A stretch of DNA of 22,410 bases, from the IMG/VR virus record IMGVR_UViG_3300023178_000292, positions 1 to 22,410 of that record; one strand, written 5' to 3'. The DNA comes from a virus. Of this stretch, positions 1 through 6,194 are shown piece after piece. The notes under the pieces were generated by a model, which had not been told where the DNA came from, made no database searches, and was given only the letters and a program-made list of their open reading frames with translations. Made by a program: the position numbers and the translations under genes. The first letter of the stretch is position 1. Every line of letters begins with the position of its first letter.

Positions 1-12
1 ACGCTGCTCCAT
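1..12 (-). CDS. Start of the gene after portal (partial)
   Basis: On the minus strand an ATG at position 12 begins the codons for Met-Glu-Gln-Arg and runs off the window edge. It lies 13 bases after the portal stop codon. An AAAGGAAG Shine-Dalgarno-like stretch sits just upstream at about 15-22. Four codons give no clue to function. Position in the leftward head module suggests another virion gene, possibly a scaffold or capsid gene, but this is inference from gene order only. Confidence 0.4.
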
Positions 13-25
13 CACTTCCTTTACG

Positions 26-2218
26 TTATCCTTCAACTGCTCTAGGCGTTCCAGAGAACTCACTCTCCCCTGACTGCGGTACACTTCCAGTTCCGATGTT
101 GCCGCCACCAGTACCCGTAGCTCCAAGGTCTTGGCCTTCTGGAGGTACTCCTTCAGGGCCTCCCATAATTCCTTGTTGTTCACCAGCGGGGCCAGCTTCA
201 GGGCCAATTGCTTGTCCAGCATTTTGCATTCCTATGATTTGCGCCATTAGAGCAGCTTCTTCAGGATCGTTGATCAGTTCATCAGGATCAAGATCTAAGC
301 TATAAGCCAACTCGCTAATTAGCTTGTTCATCTTAATAAACGGAGCAATAGCAGGATTCTGTGCGGTTTGAAGGAACATAGTCAATCGTTGGCTACGTAC
401 TTCTTTCTGCATCAAGCTATTAGTTCCAGTCGCCTTAACTTCTAAGTCACCTGTTACGCCTAGCTTAGACTCAAGGAATTGCATGTTCCATTGAAAGTAA
501 GCTTCGCCCATAGGCTTCAAAAGAAAGTCATCTAGGTTCTTAATAACGGTTTTAATATTAAGAGATGCTGCGCCAAGGAGCATGGACATTCCTGAAGCAG
601 TACGGGTCATGCTTTGCACACCCGTTTGACCATGAGAGTAGCTGGGAAGTCCTGTTTGCTCATCTGCAAGCTGCCTGAACTTATCAAACATCATCATGTT
701 TTCTTGTGAGGTATTAGGAAACTTAAGCGCATTAATTGCTTGGCCGGGGACACCTGCTTGTCTTTTAAAGATTTTACCCGGATAAATTTCCATTGATTGA
801 CCACCCACAAGCGCAGTCTCGTCAACATCAAAAACCAAAGAGCCAGATAACGCCAAGTTGTCTATTGCCATACGAGCATGACCATTCATGATCTTTTGAG
901 AATCATCCATGTTCTCAGCAATCCCGATGCCGAAGAAGCTGTAGGGATTACGCTCGTAAGGAAAGGCATGATAAGGCAACCTGAAAGGCGTAAAGGGATT
1001 GACTACGGCTCTGAGAAGTTGTCCGTTGCATACCCAAGCATTGACTTGAACCTCGTCAAGGTCATCTACTTCATCTGGAATATCCATACCCACTTGGCGA
1101 GCATACTCAGCATCCATAACTCCCCAGTATTCCAGAACTTCATATTGCCCGGAGCCATAAGCTTCGGACCTATGATCATCCTTTAGCTCTTGTTCGTAGT
1201 CCTGCTCTTCGTAATTAGGACCAAAAGCTAAAGCTTGTCTAATAGCATCTTTGTTAAAATAAGGCATACGTGACAATGACCGTAGCTTAGTACGGTTCAT
1301 ACGATGCCTATGGAACACATATTCACATTCGTTTATGTTAGTTGCATTAGGGTCAGGGAAAAAGTCCCAAATACTAACAAACTCAATACGAGGCACTCTA
1401 ACGCTAATTGGCGCGTAATCTCGTACTCCTTCTTCATTTTCCTCCCAGCGATTTAATGTCTTATTAAAATTAAAAGGTCCTTTAACAATCCCTGTACCAA
1501 ACAAAGCAGACTCAAACAAAGCGTTACGGATTTCACTGGCTCCGTTAGACTCTTCAATTTGGTCATGGATTAACTTTTCCATCTTACGCGCAGCAGTCTC
1601 TGCTGGCTTTACTTCAAGTGCTTGTGGGTCTGGGCTAGGTCCTTCTTTAAGCTGGGGTTCTGCTGCTTCTTCAAGTTCTTGTACTTCAAACTTCTGTGAG
1701 CCGTATGTCGATCCGGGCTTAAGTACACGCCCGTCACCTTCGTAACCAACATCAAATGGGTTTTCCTGCTGTTCTTCTTTTGCTTCTGATAGTTCTTCTT
1801 GACTAGTTTCAATTCCGGGTAAAGGGTTTTGAGTATCTAGGTGTGCAAACTCAGAGGCTCCTTCAGGAACCTTTGTTTGAGAAATTCCAATAGGAAACTT
1901 CCCTGCACCAAAGATAACATCTACAAGTTGACCAAAGGCTGCAAGCACTTTAGTTTTTGTGACTTTAACAAATACTCGAGACTTTTCAGATTCTCTGAAC
2001 CGTATGTTTTTTCCGTACAGTCCACGATAGTTATGGTAGGCTGTTAGCCACCGCTGTTCATCTAAGTCTCGTGCGCTTTGAGCAGACTGATATCTATCAA
2101 CAAGAAGACCTACAAAGTTATTCCGCAGAGACTCTTCGAGGGTCAGTTCAAGACCCTGCTCATCTTCTACAGGAGCAAAATAAATTTCATTTGCTGTTAG
2201 TGTATTGTCTTCTTCCAT
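26..2218 (-). CDS. Portal protein (podovirus-type head-tail connector)
   Basis: This 730-residue protein is called as the portal, the dodecameric ring at one capsid vertex through which DNA is pumped and to which the tail attaches. The call rests on size, position directly after the large terminase gene, and composition. The N-terminal region has YQSAQSARDLDEQRWLTAYHNYRG-type helices. The middle holds an aromatic 'EYVFHRHRMNRTKLRSL' region and 'DEQTGLPSYSHGQTG', typical of the clip/stem part of large T7-like or SIO1-like portals. The last 90 residues are low-complexity Gly/Pro/Glu, probably flexible. An acidic low-complexity insert lies around residues 130-215. The ATG directly follows the terminase stop codon (TAA-ATG), so the two are probably translationally coupled. 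No frameshift is seen. A portal is much the best fit. Exact family assignment needs a profile search. Confidence 0.82.
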   Translation of the reverse strand: MEEDNTLTANEIYFAPVEDEQGLELTLEESLRNNFVGLLVDRYQSAQSARDLDEQRWLTAYHNYRGLYGKNIRFRESEKSRVFVKVTKTKVLAAFGQLVDVIFGAGKFPIGISQTKVPEGASEFAHLDTQNPLPGIETSQEELSEAKEEQQENPFDVGYEGDGRVLKPGSTYGSQKFEVQELEEAAEPQLKEGPSPDPQALEVKPAETAARKMEKLIHDQIEESNGASEIRNALFESALFGTGIVKGPFNFNKTLNRWEENEEGVRDYAPISVRVPRIEFVSIWDFFPDPNATNINECEYVFHRHRMNRTKLRSLSRMPYFNKDAIRQALAFGPNYEEQDYEQELKDDHRSEAYGSGQYEVLEYWGVMDAEYARQVGMDIPDEVDDLDEVQVNAWVCNGQLLRAVVNPFTPFRLPYHAFPYERNPYSFFGIGIAENMDDSQKIMNGHARMAIDNLALSGSLVFDVDETALVGGQSMEIYPGKIFKRQAGVPGQAINALKFPNTSQENMMMFDKFRQLADEQTGLPSYSHGQTGVQSMTRTASGMSMLLGAASLNIKTVIKNLDDFLLKPMGEAYFQWNMQFLESKLGVTGDLEVKATGTNSLMQKEVRSQRLTMFLQTAQNPAIAPFIKMNKLISELAYSLDLDPDELINDPEEAALMAQIIGMQNAGQAIGPEAGPAGEQQGIMGGPEGVPPEGQDLGATGTGGGNIGTGSVPQSGESEFSGTPRAVEG

Positions 2219-4048
2219 TTAGTATCCAAAGTCAGAGTCTGCTGGAGTGTAAGCCTGTTCTTGTCTAAGCAACCGTAACTGAGTTAACGGATCATTAACT
2301 CTTGGTCTAGACATAATAAGATAACGCAGAGCATCATACGCATGATCTGGCGCATGAGTATCTACGTCTTCGGGGTTAGATTTATCCAGAGGAATCCCTT
2401 GAAGCTCACGTATCAGGTTCGGGCAGCTGCTAAAGATCTGCAAACGTGGTCTGCCGCTTTGTTGCACTCTAAGGTATTCGTGAATCTGGATCTTACCCTG
2501 TATTCTATTTTTATCGGCTCTACGGAGCTTATGGCCTTGCCTAACAAGGGTTTCGCCTACAGTAGGTCCTGTAGTGCCTGTTCTGGCCCATGCTGCGGTA
2601 TCTAAGACTCCAGACACCGAAAAAGGGTCAGACAACTCCATTTCTGTTATTATAGTGCCTAAATCCTGTCCTGTCAAGCCTTTACGATAAAGTTCTCGAT
2701 ATATAATTAAAGTTCCGTCAGAAGGATCTACAGCGGCCCAGATGCAGGCAGACTCACTAGCATAACCATAGTCAATCCCTTTAACCCTTTCCCAGCCTAT
2801 TGGTATTTCAAAAGGTGGAATAACGTGTAGATCTAAATCAAACTCAGTAAAGGCTGCACCCTCGTTAACATCCCAGTTACCTTCTAGGAGCTGCTTACGT
2901 TGCGTAGCAGGTAGCGCCTTTAGCATCTGCTCGTAGCGTCCATCTTTAGCTAGGTACGGGTTGTCTTCTAGGCGAGCAGGAATAAACTTACGTGTAAGAC
3001 CATCAGCGCCTTTAAAGCTATGATTTGGCTCATTGGGTTCTATGTATCTCTTTTTTACCCAGTGTGCGCCTACGCCTCCGGGGTTAGCCGTACATCGCAT
3101 ATAGGGAACTATTTCACTATCGGTAGTACGTAGACGTGAGGCTAGGTAGTTCCACGGGAACTCAGTAGGTAGGTGAGTTATTTCATCAAACCCTATCCAT
3201 GAATAGGCTTGACCCTGATAACGATAAACATCAGCGTCTCGCTCTAAGAACCCGAACTCTATTTTAGCCCCTGAAGGGAAGTTCCATAGTTTCTCTACTT
3301 CACGATACTTACAGCCGGGGAAGGCTTTCGGATATAGTTCACGGCTTTTGTCAATAAGTTCACGTAGTTCAGGCATTGAACGTCGTATGATCAAAGCCCT
3401 GTGAGACGCCCTGTGAGCGTATCTAAGAGGATCTACGAGCATGGCGTAGGACTTACCGCCTCCTGCTGCTCCACCGTACAGAACGTCCGTCTCTGCGGCT
3501 GCTAGGAAGTCTTCTTGAGGTCCTTCGTTGGGACTAAAGATAACATTCTTTTCTACTTCTAGTTCAGTAGGAACCTGATCTTCTGTCAGTACCTTGCCTT
3601 CGGCAGTCACTGCGTCAGCAGGTTCATCTAGCTTACTGTAGGTAGTTTTCTTTCGCTTAAGATCAGTACGTGCATTATTTAACTTCTTTTCAAGCTTTTC
3701 TACTTTCTTTTCGGAGTTACGTACTGTACGTCTTGCTTTGATCTGAGCCTTGACTTCAGAGTGGAAGTTATATTGCCTAGGTTCCTTACCTGCTTTCTCT
3801 AGGTATTTGTTGAGGGTCTGGTGAGATATCTTAACATCTTCACCTAGCTTGCTTTTTATATAGGAGATGCCTTCTCGTAAAGAAGGGATAGACTCGTCTA
3901 ATATTCCGTTGACGGTCTCTTCTAAGACTTCTAGGTAGCCGGGGATAGCCTCCAACATATTTGTTTCTTTGTTGAGAGTATATCCGAACGGTGTAACACC
4001 CCTACCTTTGGGCCTAGTCTTCGGGTATAGATTCGTATTCTGCGTCAT
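2219..4048 (-). CDS. terL: Terminase large subunit with N-terminal HTH-like extension
   Basis: ATPase-nuclease motor that drives DNA into the prohead and cuts it. The ATPase domain has a Walker A-type loop GGAAGGGKS at residues 192-200, a Walker B-like IGFDE at 285-289 and a coupling-type 'CTANPGG' near 319-324. The nuclease domain starts around 'GIDYGYA' with Asp426 and has a C-terminal 'DHAYDALRY' near residue 575 as further metal ligands. At 609 residues it is longer than the common 450-550. The extra part is N-terminal: residues 17-86 ('GVTPFGYTLN...', 'SLREGISYIK', 'ISHQTLNKYL') resemble the HTH segment of serine-recombinase 'recombinase' domains, and residues 92-135 are a Lys/Glu-rich likely coiled coil. 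The start at 4048 overlaps terS by 35 bases, which is long for this genome, so a later start (for example Met31) cannot be excluded. The motor assignment is firm. The role of the N-terminus is unknown. Confidence 0.93.
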   Translation of the reverse strand: MTQNTNLYPKTRPKGRGVTPFGYTLNKETNMLEAIPGYLEVLEETVNGILDESIPSLREGISYIKSKLGEDVKISHQTLNKYLEKAGKEPRQYNFHSEVKAQIKARRTVRNSEKKVEKLEKKLNNARTDLKRKKTTYSKLDEPADAVTAEGKVLTEDQVPTELEVEKNVIFSPNEGPQEDFLAAAETDVLYGGAAGGGKSYAMLVDPLRYAHRASHRALIIRRSMPELRELIDKSRELYPKAFPGCKYREVEKLWNFPSGAKIEFGFLERDADVYRYQGQAYSWIGFDEITHLPTEFPWNYLASRLRTTDSEIVPYMRCTANPGGVGAHWVKKRYIEPNEPNHSFKGADGLTRKFIPARLEDNPYLAKDGRYEQMLKALPATQRKQLLEGNWDVNEGAAFTEFDLDLHVIPPFEIPIGWERVKGIDYGYASESACIWAAVDPSDGTLIIYRELYRKGLTGQDLGTIITEMELSDPFSVSGVLDTAAWARTGTTGPTVGETLVRQGHKLRRADKNRIQGKIQIHEYLRVQQSGRPRLQIFSSCPNLIRELQGIPLDKSNPEDVDTHAPDHAYDALRYLIMSRPRVNDPLTQLRLLRQEQAYTPADSDFGY

Positions 4049-4472
4049 CTATGGTCACTGGAGCTTTTGCAGGTAGGATAAATAGTGTACCTGCACTATT
4101 ATCTACCTTATGGTTAACATCCACTCTCTCAGCTTTACCTAGTCCAATACGGTCTAGGATTGTTTGAGCTGCTTGAATCTTTACATTAGATTGAGGAATG
4201 GAATGTTCTGCTTCCATCACTTCAATTAATTTAAAAGCAGCCTTGGGTGCAGACTGAGCAAGGACATCAGAGGCCAGATCTATCATTTCTTGTCTAAGAG
4301 ATTTAATTACTTGAGGATAGCTACCTTCGGAATACCCTGCTAATTCTGCTGCTTTTTTAGGATCACCTCCTGTTATAAGTAGGTTAGCCAAAAAATCTTT
4401 TTGTTTTTCAGTATACTCACGTTCTTTTTTATCAGTACGTGGTAAGTATTTGGATGTATGTGTCTGAGTCAT
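4014..4472 (-). CDS. terS: Terminase small subunit (leaderless start likely)
   Basis: DNA-recognition subunit of the packaging terminase. Residues 20-65 ('TEKQKDFLANLLITGGDPKKAAELAGYSEGS') are the typical HTH region of small terminases: a Lys-Gln-x-x-Phe start, a Gly-x3-AA-x-x-AGYS turn, then a Ser-rich recognition helix. It sits directly upstream of the large subunit gene. The reading frame is open up to 4535, but I chose the ATG at 4472 (MTQTHTSK) because a perfect sigma-70 promoter lies inside the longer version. Its predicted transcription start falls at about 4473, right at this ATG, so the message is probably leaderless. The C-terminal tail 'DDAEYESIPED' is acidic, as expected for a terminase partner-binding tail. 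The protein is 152 residues from this start. Confidence 0.82.
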   Translation of the reverse strand: MTQTHTSKYLPRTDKKEREYTEKQKDFLANLLITGGDPKKAAELAGYSEGSYPQVIKSLRQEMIDLASDVLAQSAPKAAFKLIEVMEAEHSIPQSNVKIQAAQTILDRIGLGKAERVDVNHKVDNSAGTLFILPAKAPVTIDDAEYESIPED

Positions 4473-4479
4473 AAAGATA

Positions 4480-4508
4480 ATTATAGGGTTAGATCTTTGT
4501 TTTGTCAA
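4480..4508 (-). promoter_or_regulatory. Leftward consensus sigma-70 promoter for terminase operon
   Basis: On the minus strand TTGACA (4508-4503) is followed after exactly 17 bases by TATAAT (4485-4480), a full match to both boxes at optimal spacing. The start point would lie at about 4473, one base before the terS ATG. It should be a strong promoter for host RNA polymerase and drives the leftward packaging/head genes. Confidence 0.82.
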
Positions 4509-4511
4509 CAG

Positions 4512-4526
4512 TATTCCTTCGGAATA
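4512..4526. promoter_or_regulatory. Inverted repeat between the divergent promoters
   Basis: TATTCC and GGAATA form a perfect 6-base inverted repeat with a 3-base centre. It sits between the two outward-facing -35 boxes (4503-4508 and 4544-4549). This is a natural place for an operator that controls both promoters. No cognate protein is known. The LuxR-type mini-HTH at 10674 is one candidate. Confidence 0.45.
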
Positions 4527-4543
4527 TAACAACAAAAATATAC

Positions 4544-4572
4544 TTGACAGATCTGTGTTACGTATGTATACT
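4544..4572 (+). promoter_or_regulatory. Rightward sigma-70 promoter (TTGACA-17-TATACT)
   Basis: TTGACA at 4544-4549 and TATACT at 4567-4572 are separated by 17 bases, so only one base differs from the full consensus. The start point should be about 4579. The first palindrome-containing repeat (4573-4597) begins immediately after the -10 box, so a protein bound there would block initiation. About 115 bases downstream of the start lies an intrinsic terminator. Confidence 0.8.
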
Positions 4573-4597
4573 ATGTAACATATGTAACCTAGTTAAC
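4573..4597 (+). repeat. Operator-like repeat, copy 1
   Basis: ATGTAACATATGTAACC followed by TAGTTA is nearly identical to the segment at 8252-8276. Both copies start 0-1 bases after a -10 box. The core GTAACATATGTAAC (4575-4588) is an imperfect palindrome here and a perfect one in copy 2. Further short matches (AAGTATA, AAGTTA, TAGTTTACATA) continue in the same order for about 60 bases in both copies. The whole promoter module therefore appears duplicated. Confidence 0.65.
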
Positions 4598-4722
4598 GAT
4601 AAACAAATAAAAAGTATAAAAAATATAAGTTAAGTAGTTTACATAGGTAAACAGAGAGGGCATATTTTACTTAGGTACAATATTGTGTACGAGAGGGGAC
4701 CACTATAGGTCTCCTTTTTTTT
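4579..4722 (+). ncRNA. Candidate short terminated transcript
   Basis: A near-consensus promoter at 4544-4572 and an intrinsic terminator at 4695-4722 define a transcript of about 144 nt. It contains no reading frame of note. It includes the inverted repeat GTTTAC/GTAAAC (4637-4652), the palindrome ACAATATTGT (4677-4686) and the terminator hairpin. It could be a small regulatory RNA, or a leader at which readthrough is controlled. Its existence is inferred from signals only. Confidence 0.45.
4695..4722 (+). terminator. Intrinsic terminator
   Basis: GGGGACC (4695-4701) pairs with GGTCTCC (4708-4714) over 7 bp including one G-U pair, with the 6-base loop ACTATA, and is followed directly by eight T residues (4715-4722). 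This is a textbook rho-independent terminator for rightward transcription. Confidence 0.82.
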
Positions 4723-4790
4723 ACCTATGGTTCCTATGTTGACAGTTGGAAAATAGGGAAAAATGTACGTGCATGTGTTATGTACCATAC

Positions 4791-4818
4791 CTACCCCCCG
4801 TGGCCTCCTGCCCGCCCC
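4791..4818. other. C-rich island with G-quadruplex potential on minus strand
   Basis: In otherwise AT-rich DNA a short stretch carries runs of six C (4794-4799), three C (4811-4813) and four C (4815-4818). The minus strand therefore has three G-runs plus two GG pairs. It could form a quadruplex, or mark a packaging or end site next to terS. Function is unknown. Confidence 0.35.
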
Positions 4819-4875
4819 TTGTACCTATGTAAAAGTATTTAACATAATGTAAAATTATTTCTAGTCGCATTGTGC

Positions 4876-4920
4876 ATAGGTGAAATAGGTTTCACGTGGA
4901 ACATAGGGTGAATAGGTGAA
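4876..4920 (+). repeat. Direct repeats flanking the parS-like site
   Basis: ATAGGTGAA occurs at 4876-4884 and again at 4912-4920, on the same strand, bracketing the parS-like 16-mer. Related AGGTA/TACCT words recur nearby (4645, 4672, 4722, 4820), so the region has a loose iteron-like texture. Confidence 0.4.
4888..4903. promoter_or_regulatory. parS-like ParB-binding site
   Basis: The 16-mer GGTTTCACGTGGAACA matches the chromosomal parS consensus TGTTNCACGTGNAACA at every specified position except the first base. The central CACGTG and both TT/AA flanks are intact. Copies of ATAGGTGAA flank it on both sides (4876-4884 and 4912-4920). No parA or parB gene lies in this window, so if functional it would bind the host ParB or a phage protein encoded elsewhere. 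Confidence 0.55.
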
Positions 4921-5037
4921 CTATTTCACAGCGTCAAATTATTGACAGTCTGCTAGACCAATTAAAAAGAGTTTAAAATATTGTATAAACGTACACTATT
5001 TTCAATCTTTCCAATAAGTTAACAATCAATCCCCACC

Positions 5038-5078
5038 TATTCCCAATCTTCAAGTATTCCCAATATTTTACAATATTG
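5038..5078. repeat. TATTCCCAAT repeats and adjoining palindrome
   Basis: TATTCCCAAT occurs at 5038-5047 and 5055-5064, a 17-base period. The second copy runs into an inverted repeat CAATATT (5061-5067) / AATATTG (5072-5078). The arrangement in AT-rich DNA is compatible with protein-binding iterons of an origin or control region. No function can be assigned. Confidence 0.4.
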
Positions 5079-5199
5079 ACCCATCATTAGACGCGCGTAT
5101 TTGCTCGCTGTCAGCTTTTCTTTTTTTGTGACCTAGGCATTGGCTATTTTTAAATCGTCCCATACGCGCCCTCTGTTAGCCTATGAGCCATTTTAAAAC

Positions 5200-5215
5200 T
5201 GGCATAGTGCTTGCT
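5200..5215 (+). promoter_or_regulatory. Sigma-54 (RpoN) promoter match, upstream copy
   Basis: TGGCATAGTGCTTGCT has the sigma-54 -24 element TGGCA and -12 element TTGCT at the exact family spacing. It lacks only the CG at positions 6-7 of the consensus TGGCACG-N4-TTGCW. It lies 27 bases upstream of a perfect copy on the same strand. Confidence 0.55.
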
Positions 5216-5226
5216 TAAATCTAGGG

Positions 5227-5242
5227 TGGCACGTTTCTTGCT
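5227..5242 (+). promoter_or_regulatory. Sigma-54 (RpoN) promoter, exact consensus
   Basis: TGGCACGTTTCTTGCT is an exact match to the sigma-54 consensus TGGCACG-N4-TTGCW, with the GG and GC dinucleotides at the required spacing. It reads toward the early genes at 5733. The start point would be near 5254, leaving a roughly 480-base leader. Sigma-54 promoters need an activator ATPase bound upstream. I do not see a site I can assign to a known activator. Confidence 0.65.
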
Positions 5243-5256
5243 ATAGTGTTTCCTCC

Positions 5257-5291
5257 ATTTTATCTCCACTTTTAAATCTATTTTATCTCCA
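5257..5291 (+). repeat. Tandem ATTTTATCTCCA repeat
   Basis: ATTTTATCTCCA occurs at 5257-5268 and 5280-5291, a 23-base period, with similar T-rich sequence after each copy. It lies immediately downstream of the predicted sigma-54 start point, so it would be in the early part of the leader RNA. Function is unknown. Confidence 0.5.
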
Positions 5292-5552
5292 TTTTTCCTA
5301 TTGAGATCTGCCTCCGCATCATTACCATAGGGAGGGTTGAAGTTAAGCTCATCGCATCACTGGATGACTCACTGACTCCAACTAGGACTAGGGCGAAACG
5401 GTCAAAATATGAGAAGCGATAGCGGATCATTGAATGGCTCAAGTAGGTGGCGGCTAGTCTGAAATTCTGGCGGGTACATTGGCGCTAGAATGATACCTCA
5501 CGAGGATCCGCACTACAGGCCGGCTCTATCACTGCTCAGCAAATAAGACCTC

Positions 5553-5571
5553 ATGACCTATAATGGGTCAT
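5553..5571. promoter_or_regulatory. Inverted repeat enclosing a TATAAT
   Basis: ATGACC (5553-5558) and GGTCAT (5566-5571) flank TATAAT (5559-5564). The -10 box is perfect but the hexamer 17 bases upstream (TCAGCA) is a poor -35. It may be a weak or activator-dependent promoter with an operator over the -10 box, reading toward 5733. Confidence 0.3.
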
Positions 5572-5606
5572 TAATACCAATCTACTCTCATTTACTATTG
5601 CAATGA

Positions 5607-5644
5607 AAAACTGCCTATCGGCTCACGCTGATTAGGGCGGTTTT
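5607..5644 (+). other. Nested hairpin ending in a T run
   Basis: AAAACTGCC (5607-5615) pairs with GGCGGTTTT (5636-5644), one G-U pair. Inside it ATCGGC (5617-5622) pairs with GCTGAT (5627-5632). The long stem with terminal Us could act as a terminator or attenuator upstream of the 5733 gene, or as an RNA-processing site. Confidence 0.45.
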
Positions 5645-5661
5645 CCTATGCTCTAAGGTAG

Positions 5662-5707
5662 ATGATTGGAGACTATCTATTCCAACAAGTAGATAGTCAA
5701 CAATCAT
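5662..5707 (+). other. Long hairpin just upstream of the first early gene
   Basis: ATGATTG (5662-5668) pairs with CAATCAT (5701-5707) and GACTATCTA (5671-5679) with TAGATAGTC (5690-5698). They are separated by a 2x2 internal loop, giving 16 perfect base pairs in total. It ends 25 bases before the ATG at 5733 and just before the AAAAGGAA ribosome-binding site. In T7, RNase III cuts at such helices between early genes. A similar role here is inference. Confidence 0.5.
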
Positions 5708-5732
5708 TTATAACCAAAAGGAATCAAATATC

Positions 5733-6194
5733 ATGACAAATGCAATAAACTCAGCGACTCAGTTTAAGAATCGACTCACCAAAATTAGCAGCGCCACGGT
5801 CTTATCAGATCTCACGGCATGCATGGAATGGGCAGTATTCCAGCTACAAGCGCATAACAATGCGTCGGCGCTAACTGCCATTTTCAAGGTGTTAAAAGAT
5901 ATCGCCAAGCGACCCGCAGGATTAACGCAAAAGAATATGCGAGCTTATCTAGAATCATTCGGCCTAGAATGGAATAAGAAAACCGAAGCTTTCCGCATCG
6001 CAACAAAGGCTGACTATTCAGAGATGAATCCAACATTCTGGAATGACATTCCCAAGGCTGAAAAAGTAGAAAAGTCCGACGCTGAGAAGGCTGCACAATA
6101 CGTGCAAAAGCTTAACCTTTCGCGCGCTCAGTGGATTGAGATTCTGGTTGAACACCTGCCCGAGGAAGCGGAGTTAATGCTTGCCGCTGCCTAG
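5733..6194 (+). CDS. Unknown early protein, 153 aa
   Basis: I do not recognise this protein. The start ATG at 5733 has an AAAAGGAA ribosome-binding site at a good distance. The sequence is largely helical: residues 1-60 alternate small and hydrophobic residues ('CMEWAVFQLQAHNNASALTAIFKVLKDIAKR'). The middle (residues 62-95) is more basic and aromatic, and residues 110-153 form another helix pair ending in 'EEAELMLAAA'. No signal peptide or membrane segment is visible. It is the first gene after the control region, downstream of the sigma-54 matches, so it is probably made early. It is flanked by hairpins on both sides: a 16-bp stem before it and the first copy of a repeated hairpin 10 bases after its stop. 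Host-takeover function is a guess from position only. Confidence 0.7.
   Translation: MTNAINSATQFKNRLTKISSATVLSDLTACMEWAVFQLQAHNNASALTAIFKVLKDIAKRPAGLTQKNMRAYLESFGLEWNKKTEAFRIATKADYSEMNPTFWNDIPKAEKVEKSDAEKAAQYVQKLNLSRAQWIEILVEHLPEEAELMLAAA

Larger units (their letters stand above)
4473..5732. other. 1.2 kb divergent control region without genes
   Basis: No convincing coding frame lies between the leftward terminase operon and the rightward early genes. The left part (4473-5090) is very AT-rich and holds two divergent consensus sigma-70 promoters, a terminator, a C-rich island, a parS-like site and several palindromes and direct repeats. The right part (5090-5732) holds two tandem sigma-54-type promoter matches, a 23-base tandem repeat and two long hairpins. 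The position next to terS and the density of AT-rich repeats also make it a candidate for the replication origin and/or the packaging recognition site. That is inference. Confidence 0.7.

Noticed and set aside
878-1186. Rightward open frame opposite the portal gene
   Set aside because: Antisense to a conserved virion gene with no start signals; the product has no recognisable features.
4739-4766. Promoter at TTGACA 4739
   Set aside because: A perfect -35 box, but the bases 16-18 downstream (AAATGT-type) make a poor -10. It also follows a terminator without a gene ahead.
4942-4975. Promoter at TTGACA 4942
   Set aside because: The only reasonable -10 boxes lie at spacings of 14 or 24, outside the usable range.
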